NCBI GenBank assembly: GCA_017311185.1
Contig: JAESUZ010002551.1
Span: 1,426,001 to 1,490,000, forward strand
Length of the DNA stretch: 64,000 nucleotides
Direction: 5' to 3'
Source of the DNA: Proteles cristata cristata
Lineage: Eukaryota; Chordata; Mammalia; Carnivora; Hyaenidae
Part shown: positions 57,366 to 64,000 of the stretch, piece by piece
Layout of the letters: every line of letters starts with the position of its first letter
How positions within the stretch are numbered: the stretch's first letter is position 1
The notes under the pieces: model-generated
What the model saw: only the letters and a program-made list of their open reading frames with translations
Told to the model about the DNA's origin: nothing
The model's database searches: none
Translations under genes and position numbers: made by a program

Positions 57366-60300
57366 ATGAACCCTACAAAAGATACAAAGACTCTAAACCC
57401 ACATATTTCAATAATAACACTGAATGTAAATGGGCTGAATACTCCAATCAAAAGACATAGGGTAGCAGAATGGATACAAAAACAAAATCCATCTATATGC
57501 TGCCTACAAGAAACTCGTTTTAGACTGGAAGATACCTTCAGATTAAAAGTAAGGGGATGGAGAAATATATATCATGCTACAGGAAATCAAAGGAAAGCCG
57601 GAGTAGCAATACTTATATCAGACAAACAGGACTTTAAATTAAACACAATCACAAGAGATAAAGAGGGGCACTACATAAAAATTACGGGGTCCATCCATCA
57701 GGAAAAACTATCATAAATGTCTATGCACCGAATATGGGAGCACCTAAATATCTAAAACAATTAATCACAAACAGAAACAAGCTTCTAGATAAGAATGTGC
57801 TAATAGCAGGGGACTTTAATACTCCGCTTACAGCAATGGATAGGTCAACCAAACAGAAAATCACTAAAGAAATAATGGACTTGAAAGACACATTGGACCA
57901 GATGGACCTGACGGATATATTCAGAACTTTACATCCTGAGGCCAGGGAATTTACATTCTTCTCAAGTGCGCATGGCACATTCCCCAAGACAGATCACATA
58001 CTAGGACACAAAACAGCCTTCAATAAATATAAAAGAATAGAGATCATACCATGCACACTGTCAGATCATAATGCTTTGAATATGAAATCAATTACAGGAA
58101 GAAGTCTGGAAAACCTCCAAAAACATGGAGGTTAAAGACCACCCTTCTAAAGAATGAATGGGGCAATTAGGCAATTAGAGATGAAATTGAAAAATATATG
58201 GAATCAAATGAAAATGAAATCACAACAATCCAAAATCTATGGGATGCAGCAAAGGCAGTCCTCTGAAGACAGTACATTGCTCTGCAGGCCTATTTCAAGA
58301 GATTAGAAAAAGCGCAAGTCCAAAATCTAACAGCTCACCTAAAGGAACTAGAGGCAGAGCAACAAGAACGCCCTAAACCCAGTAGAAGAAGAGAAATAGT
58401 AAAAATTAGAGCAGAAATAAACAACATAGAGACCAAAGAAACAATTGAACAGATCAATGAAACCAAGAGTTGGTTTTTTGAAAAAGTAAACAAAATTGAC
58501 AAACCTCTAGCCAGACTTATCCAAAAGAAAAGAGAGAGCACCCAAATAGACAAAATTATGAATGAAAATGGACTTATTACAACCAACCCCTCAGAAATAC
58601 AAGCAATTATCAGGGAATACTATGAAAAATTATATGCCAACAAATTGGACAACTTAGAAGAAATGGACACATTCCTAAACACACACTCACTACCAAAATT
58701 CACACGGGAAGAAATAGAAAACCTGAACAGACCCATAACGAGTGAAGACATTGAATCAGTTATCAAAAATCTCCCAACAAATAGGAGCCCTGGACCTGAT
58801 GGCTTCTCTGGGGAATTCTACCACACATTTAAAACAGAATTAATCCCAGTTCTTCTCAAGCTATTCCAAAAAATAGAAATCGAAAGAAAACTCTCTGATT
58901 CATTTTATGAGGCCAGCATCCCTCTGATTCCCAAGCCAGACAGAGATCCAGCAAAAAAAGAGAACTACAGGCCAATATCCTTGACGAATACAGATGCAAA
59001 AATCCTCAACAAGATCCCTGCAAATCGAATCCAGCAGCACATAAAAAGAATCATCCACCATGATCGAGTGGGATTCATTCCTAGGTTACAGGGCTGGTTC
59101 AACATTCGCAAATCAATCAATGTGATCCATCACATCAACAAAAGAAAAGATAAAAACCATATGATCCTGTCAATAGATGCAGAAAAAGCATTTGACAAAA
59201 TACAGCATCCCTTTTTAATAAACACTCTAGAGAAAGTCGGGATAGAAGGAACCTACTTAAACATCATCAAAGCCATCTATGAGAAGCCGTCAGCTAACAT
59301 CATCCTCAACGGGGAAAAACTGAGAGCTTTCCCCCTGAGATCAGGAACACAACAGGGATGACCACTCTCACCACTGTTGTTTAACAGTGCTGGAAGTCCT
59401 AGCATTAGCCATCAGACACCAAAAAGAAATCAAAGGCATCAGAATTGGCAAAGAGGAAGTCAAACTTTCACTCTTCGCAGATGACATGATACTCTACATA
59501 GAAAACCCGACAGACTCCACCAGAAGCCTACTAGAACTGATCCAAGAATTCAGCCAAGTTGCAGGTACAAAATCAACGTACAGAAATCGGTTGCATTTTT
59601 ATACACCAACAATGAAGCAACAAAAAGAGAAATCAAGAAACTGATCCCATTCACAATTGCACAAAAAACCATAAAATACCTCGGAATAAACCTAACCAAG
59701 GATACAAGAGATCTGTATGAGGAAAACTATAGAAAACTTATGAAGGAAATTGAAGAAGACACAAAGAAATGGAAAAGCATTCCATGCTCATGGATAGGAA
59801 GGATAAATATAGGTAAGATGTCATTACTACCCAAAGCTATCTACACATTCAATGCAATTCCAATCAAAATTGCACCAGGATACTTCTCAAAACTAGAACA
59901 AACTATCCAAAAATTTGTATGGAACCACAAAAGACCTCGAATAGCCAAAGTAATACTGAAAAATAAAACCAAAACGGGAGGTATCACCATCCCAGACTTT
60001 AACCATTACTACAAAGCTGTCATCATCAAGACAGTATGGTATTGGCACAAAAACAGACACAGAGACCAATGGAACAGAATTGAGAACTCAGAAGTGGACC
60101 CAAAAGTATGCAGCCAACTAATCTTTGACAAAGCAGGAAAGAATATCCAATGGAAAAAAGACAGCCTTTTTAATAGATGGTGTTGGGAGAACTGGACAGC
60201 AACATGCAGAAAAATGAAATTAGATCATTTTCTCACACCATGCACAAAAATAAACTCAAAATGGATCAAGGACCTGAACGTGAGACAGGAAACTATCAAC

Positions 60301-61212
60301 ACCCTAGAGGAGAAAGCAGGAAACAACCTCCTTGACCTCCACCGCAGCAATTTCTTACTTGACACATCCCCAAAAGCAAGGGAATCAAGAGCAAAAATAA
60401 AAGATTGAGACCTCATCAAGATTAAAAGCTTCTGCACAGCAAAGGAAACAACCCACAAAACTAACAGGCAACCAACGGAATGGGAAAAGATAGTTGCAAA
60501 CGACATATCAGATAAAGGGTTAATATCCAGAATCTATAAGGAACTCACCAAACTCCACACCCGAAAAACAAACAACCCAGTGAGGAAATGGGCCGAACAT
60601 ATGAACAGACACTTCTCCAAAGAGGACATCCAGATGGCCAACAGACACAGGAAACGATGCTCAGCATCCCTCCTCATCAGGGAAATACAAATGAAAACCA
60701 CACTGAGATACCACCTCACGCCAGTCAGAGTGGCTAAAATGAGCAAATCAGAGAACTCTAGATGCTGGCGAGGATGTGGAGAAACGGGCACCCTCCTACA
60801 CTGTTGGTGGGAATGTAAACTGGTACAGCCCCTCTGGAAAACAGTGTGGAGGTTCTTCAGGAAACTAACAACAGAACTCCCCTATGACCCAACAATAGCA
60901 CTGCTAGGAATTTACCCAAGGGATCCAGAAATGCTGATGCATAGGAGCACATGTACCCCAATGTTCATAGCAGCACTCTCCACAATAGCTAAAACATAGA
61001 AAGAGCCTAAGTGTCCATCAACGGATGAATGGATCAAGAAGATGTGGTTTATCTATACCATGAAATACTACATGGCAATGAGAAACAATGAAATCTGGCC
61101 ATGTGTAGCAACATGGATGGACCTTGAGGGTGTTATGCTGAGTGAAATAAGTCAGGCAGAGAAGGACAAATATCATATGGTTGCACGTATAGGAGGATTA
61201 GGAGGAACTTGA
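57366..61212 (+). pseudogene. L1 ORF2 (endonuclease-reverse transcriptase), multiply broken
   Basis: ORF2p nicks target DNA and copies L1 RNA onto it. The frame is in pieces. 57366-57716 carries the endonuclease start (LNVNGLN, then LQETR with the catalytic Glu). A one-base loss near 57710 shifts to 57734-58135 (GDFNTPL, LSDHNAL). A second shift is near 58120, then stops TAG 58168 and TGA 58264. 58558-59361 has the RT fingers and palm ([15 protein letters not shown]) and ends at a TGA within the conserved GTQQG-C site. A shift near 59385 leads to 59387-59644 with the catalytic FADD (59474-59485). A shift near 59564 leads to 59740-60408, TGA at 60406. 60580-60999 holds the Cys-rich CWRGCG...HCWWEC motif and ends TAG at 60997. 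The natural stop is TGA 61210. Four frameshifts and five premature stops leave it dead, though each domain is still readable. Confidence 0.95.
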
Positions 61213-61409
61213 CGGAGGAACAAGGGGGAGAAGAAGGGCGGAAATGGTGGGGGAAAGGGAGAGAGGCAAACCATGAGAGACTCTTGAATGCTGACAAAAA
61301 CTGAGGACTGATGGATGTTGGGGGGAGGAGGGATGGGCATGGAGGAGGGCACTTGTGGGGATGAGCACTGGGTGTTATGTGGAATCTAATTTGACAATAA
61401 ACTATTTAA
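61213..61409 (+). other. L1 3' UTR with G-rich tracts
   Basis: Two purine/G-rich tracts (61216-61270 and 61314-61350, with GGGGG and GGGGGG runs) lie before CACTTGTGGGGATGAGCACT and GTGTTATGTGGAATC. L1 3' UTRs often carry such tracts, which may fold as G-quadruplexes. Confidence 0.88.
61396..61401 (+). terminator. L1 polyadenylation signal
   Basis: AATAAA stands about 8 bases before the A-rich tail (61410-61448), which is interrupted by G and C. Confidence 0.85.
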
Positions 61410-61448
61410 AAAAAAGAAAAAAGCAAAAAAAAAACCGAAAAAAACAAT

Positions 61449-61464
61449 AAAGAAAGGTAGGATC
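61449..61464 (+). repeat. Right target-site duplication of the long L1
   Basis: Identical to 54536-54551. It directly follows the A-rich tail. Confidence 0.97.
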
Positions 61465-62565
61465 ACATGACCAAAGTAAGAGTAATGGGTGACAGAGACA
61501 AACCCGAAAGATGTATCCTACAATGTTTACAGTACTTACGGGCAAATTTGGCCAGTGGCATGCAACAAGTATTAAGGTAATGTTCCTAGTGAGTTTTTCT
61601 GTTTCAATGATGTGTACTTGGTCATGTGTTTGTGAACTCTATTACGTGCTTCAAAGCCACAAATGAAGCCGGGGGCAGGAGACCCAGTGGATTCCATCTA
61701 CCAAGTGATCAATTAGCCCGGCATCCTCCTACACCCCCAGTCTTGTAACTTTCAGAGGTACACTACAATCCCACCTCAGTTACACTCTTTGATTATTCAA
61801 AAACAGAGGCATGACTCCAGAAAATGTGATTCGACACACAGAACTGTCCACGTGGACTAGGGCCAGAAGGTGAATAGCAGCTCTTTCTCTGCTCACCCAG
61901 GCTACATCACGCTGACCTATCGAGGATGTATTGTGTCATGTGTAGGAAAGAAGAAGCTTGGTGGTTTGTTAAACTTTGTGCAGAAAGAGAAGTTGATGAA
62001 AAAGCAAAGTGTACATTTTCCCCCCAAAACTTCCCTTTTAGTGCTTGAAGAAACATTGCAGAGGACCCAGGAAAACATGTGAACTAGAAAGAGTTTTGCA
62101 TCAGCATCCTTCTGTCTCTCCACCTAACCTTGTTTCTATGTGTGCGTCTTGATTTGATGGTTGCTTAGATGCTCACCTTCCTCTACCCCTCCAGTGATTG
62201 AGACCAGAAAGGGGTCTACTGTCAGGGTATGCCACTTATTTTAAATTTAGTCTGAAACTACCAAGCCTGAAATCCAGTTGGAATAAACTTCTTTCTTCAA
62301 TTTTAAAGGAATTTAAGGCATCACCTAAAAACTTTGGGTGGCAGAGAACCTTCTCAGCTCCCCTAAATTGATATCATATGAACAGTAAATAATCTCTTAT
62401 ATTTAAATAAAGAACGATATTTATTTAAAATGATATTTTAAAGTATTTCTCTGAGTTTCTAAGCTCTCTGGAATTTGTCAAATTACACTTTTTATCAACT
62501 GCCTTACTACAAGAGTAAATTGATTTGAGACTATCAATCAGAAAACACCAAAATTGTATACTTGC
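61465..62565. other. Unassigned DNA
   Basis: This is the right-hand continuation of the locus that the long L1 interrupted. No exon, repeat family or RNA gene recognised. Confidence 0.4.
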
Positions 62566-62727
62566 GACACTTGGGTGGCTCAGTCACTTAAGCAATCTGA
62601 CTTTGGCTCAGATCATGATCTCACAGGTCATGATTGAGCCCTGTGTTGGGCTCTGTGCTGACAGCTCAGAGCCTGGAGTCTGCTTTGGATTCTGTGTCTC
62701 CCTCTTTCTTCCCCTCCCCAACTCATC

Positions 62728-62759
<32 letters not shown>

Positions 62760-62800
62760 GAAGGAAAAAAAAAAACATTGAAAAAAACAATAAGAAGAAA
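62566..62800 (+). mobile_element. CanSINE
   Basis: Diverged head ACTTGGGTGGCTCAGTCAC, GGCTCTGTGCTGACAGCTCAGAGCCTGG, CT tract and A-rich tail. Flanks CAAAATTGTATACTTG (62549) and CAAAATTTTATACTTG (62801) differ at one base. Confidence 0.94.
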
Positions 62801-62874
62801 CAAAATTTTATACTTGGCCAAAGTCATAATAAAGCAAAAGCCATCAAGCGCTAGCAACTTCTCACATTTTAAAA

Positions 62875-63153
62875 ATCACATGCTTCACAAAACAGATGAA
62901 TATAGGGGAAGGGAAAGAAAAATAAGATAGAAACAAAGAAGGAGGAAAACCATAAAAGACTCTTAAATACAGAGAACTGAGGGTTGCTGGAGGGGAAGGA
63001 AGTGGGGGATGGGCTACATGGTTGATGGGCATTAAGAAGGGCACTTTTCAGGAAGAGCACTGGATGTCATATGTACATGATGAATCACTGGAATCTAATC
63101 CTGAAACCCATACTACACTGTATGTTAAATAACTTGAATTTAAATAAAAAATA
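62875..63153 (+). mobile_element. L1 3' UTR fragment
   Basis: AAAACCATAAAAGACTCTTAAA, CAGAGAACTGAGGGTTGCTGGAGGGG, GGGCATTAAGAAGGGCAC, GAGCACTGGATGTCATATG and TTGAATTTAAATAAAAAAT form an L1 3' end with polyadenylation signal. A SINE follows at its tail. Confidence 0.88.
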
Positions 63154-63395
63154 GGGGTGTCTGAGTGGATCAGTCAGTTAGGTGTCTGACTCTTGATCTT
63201 GGCTCGGGCCATGATATCGAGCCCCACGTAGGGCCCTGTGCTGTCAGCACAGAGCCTGCTTGGGATTCTCTCTCTCCCTCTCTCTCTTTCTCTCTGCCCT
63301 CCCCTGTTTGTGTTCTTTCTCTCTCTCTCTCAAAATAAATAAATAAACTTTTTAAAAAAGATTTTTTAATAAATAAATAAATAAATAAATAAATT
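63154..63395 (+). mobile_element. CanSINE at the tail of an L1 fragment
   Basis: GGGGTGTCTGAGTGGATCAG head, CTCTTGATCTTGGCTCGGGCC, TGTGCTGTCAGCACAGAGCC, CT tract and CAAAATAAATAAATAAAC. A second A-rich stretch (AAAT units, 63369-63403) follows the tail. Confidence 0.93.
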
Positions 63396-63403
63396 AATTA
63401 ATT
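63369..63403. repeat. (AAAT)n microsatellite
   Basis: Regular AAATA units, then TTAATTAATT. Extends a SINE tail. Confidence 0.88.
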
Positions 63404-63540
63404 ATCACCTGTTTCATATCTAAACTACCCAATCACCACAGATTATCAGCCCAACAGTTTTTAAGTCTCATAAGAAATTCCTCTCCTGCAGATTAAATTA
63501 CTATTCTGAAATTAGTTCTAAATAATTCTAGAACTAATTC

Positions 63541-63971
63541 TTTTTTTTTCTTAAATAGTTTAAACACCCAATACTCATCCCAACAAGTGTCCTCCTCCAT
63601 GCCCATCACCCCCCTTCCCCTCTACCTCAGCCCCATCAGCCCTCAGTCTGTTCTCAGCATTCAAGAGTCTCTCATGGTTTGCCTCTCTCCCTTTCCCCCA
63701 CCATTTCCCCCTTTCTTCTCCCCCACTGTCCTCCGTCAAGTTCCTCCTAATCCATCTATATGTACAAACATATGGTATCTGTCCTTCTCTGCCTGACTTA
63801 TTTCGCTCAGCATAACACCCTCAAGTTCCATCCATGTTGCTACACATGGCCAGATTTCATTCTTTCTCATTGCCATGTAGTATTCCATGGTATAGATAAA
63901 CCACATCTTCTTGATCCATTCATCAGTTGATGGACACTTAGGCTCTTTCCATGTTTTGGCTACTATTTAGA
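63541..63971 (-). mobile_element. Young-group L1 3' end, minus strand
   Basis: T-rich start with reversed AAATAGTTTAA, CACCCAATACTCATCCC, CAGTCTGTTCTCAGCATTCAAGAG, GCATAACACCCTCAAGTTCC, AGTATTCCATGGTATAGAT and TGGACACTTAGGCTC. It is nearly the reverse of 60975-61400 in the long L1. GAACTAATTCT flanks it at 63531 and 63973. Confidence 0.93.
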
Positions 63972-64000
63972 GGAACTAATTCTAAAGAAAACTGTAAAAG

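Larger units (their letters stand above)
54552..61448 (+). mobile_element. Near-full-length carnivore L1, inactivated
   Basis: The parts, in order, are 5' UTR (54552-56386), ORF1 (56387-57214, cut short), ORF2 remnant (57366-61212), G-rich 3' UTR and an A-rich tail, between identical 16-bp duplications. Total about 6.9 kb, the size of an intact mammalian L1. It begins CCGGGCAAGATGGCAGAG, a CAAGATGG start as in other L1 5' ends, so insertion was complete at the 5' end. Decay of both ORFs but perfect target duplications suggests a moderately recent insertion, younger than the other L1s inserted as hosts here. The two ORFs are in the usual bicistronic arrangement. Confidence 0.97.

Overview
The window is mammalian nuclear DNA, most likely from a felid or close feliform carnivore. 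About fifteen copies of a tRNA-derived SINE are present. They begin with a form of GGGGCGCCTGGGTGGCTCAG, carry a CT-rich 3' part ending in AATAAATAAA, and match the CanSINE group of Carnivora (felid-type text). An almost complete carnivore L1 at 54.55-61.45 kb and fragments of the same young L1 group support this. I found no host protein-coding exon, no intact RNA gene and no CRISPR, operon or phage-like structure. The window reads as intergenic or deep intronic DNA built from layers of transposons.

Layout. 1-26 kb: AT-rich single-copy DNA with ancient MIR, L2 and hAT (MER5-like) relics, an L2 split by an L1 3' end at 3.1-4.3 kb, a MaLR-like LTR at 18.3 kb, five SINEs, and an ERVL-type pol relic on the minus strand at 25.2-25.8 kb. 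26-42 kb: old L1 pieces, plus strand, with SINEs dropped into them. These include two SINEs that share one target site (37.3-37.75 kb) and a 3 kb decayed L1 (37.9-41.0 kb) holding two SINEs and a younger L1 tail. 42-45.1 kb: an old minus-strand L1 that has collected a SINE, a 5' piece of U6 snRNA with an A tail, and a SINE that was itself split by a younger L1. 45-54.5 kb: an LTR relic, hAT, L2 and MIR remnants, L1 3' ends on both strands and a GGAA microsatellite. 54.5-61.5 kb: the near-full-length L1, with 16-bp target duplications, GC-rich 5' UTR, ORF1, ORF2, G-rich 3' UTR and A-rich tail. 61.5-64 kb: SINEs and two more L1 3' ends, one inverted relative to the long L1.

The only recognisable proteins belong to the long L1: ORF1p (coiled coil plus RRM) and ORF2p (endonuclease, reverse transcriptase, Cys-rich C-terminus). 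ORF1 has an early stop that removes about 34 C-terminal residues. ORF2 has several stops and frameshifts, so this copy cannot make its own full machinery. L1 machinery of active copies elsewhere in the genome would have mobilised the SINEs, the U6 fragment and the 5'-truncated L1s.

I did not find a convincing undescribed system. The most informative items are the nested insertions with readable target duplications, which give a relative history of the locus, and the truncated U6 retrocopy. Family names rest on recalled consensus patterns, not on a database search, and boundaries of old repeats are approximate.
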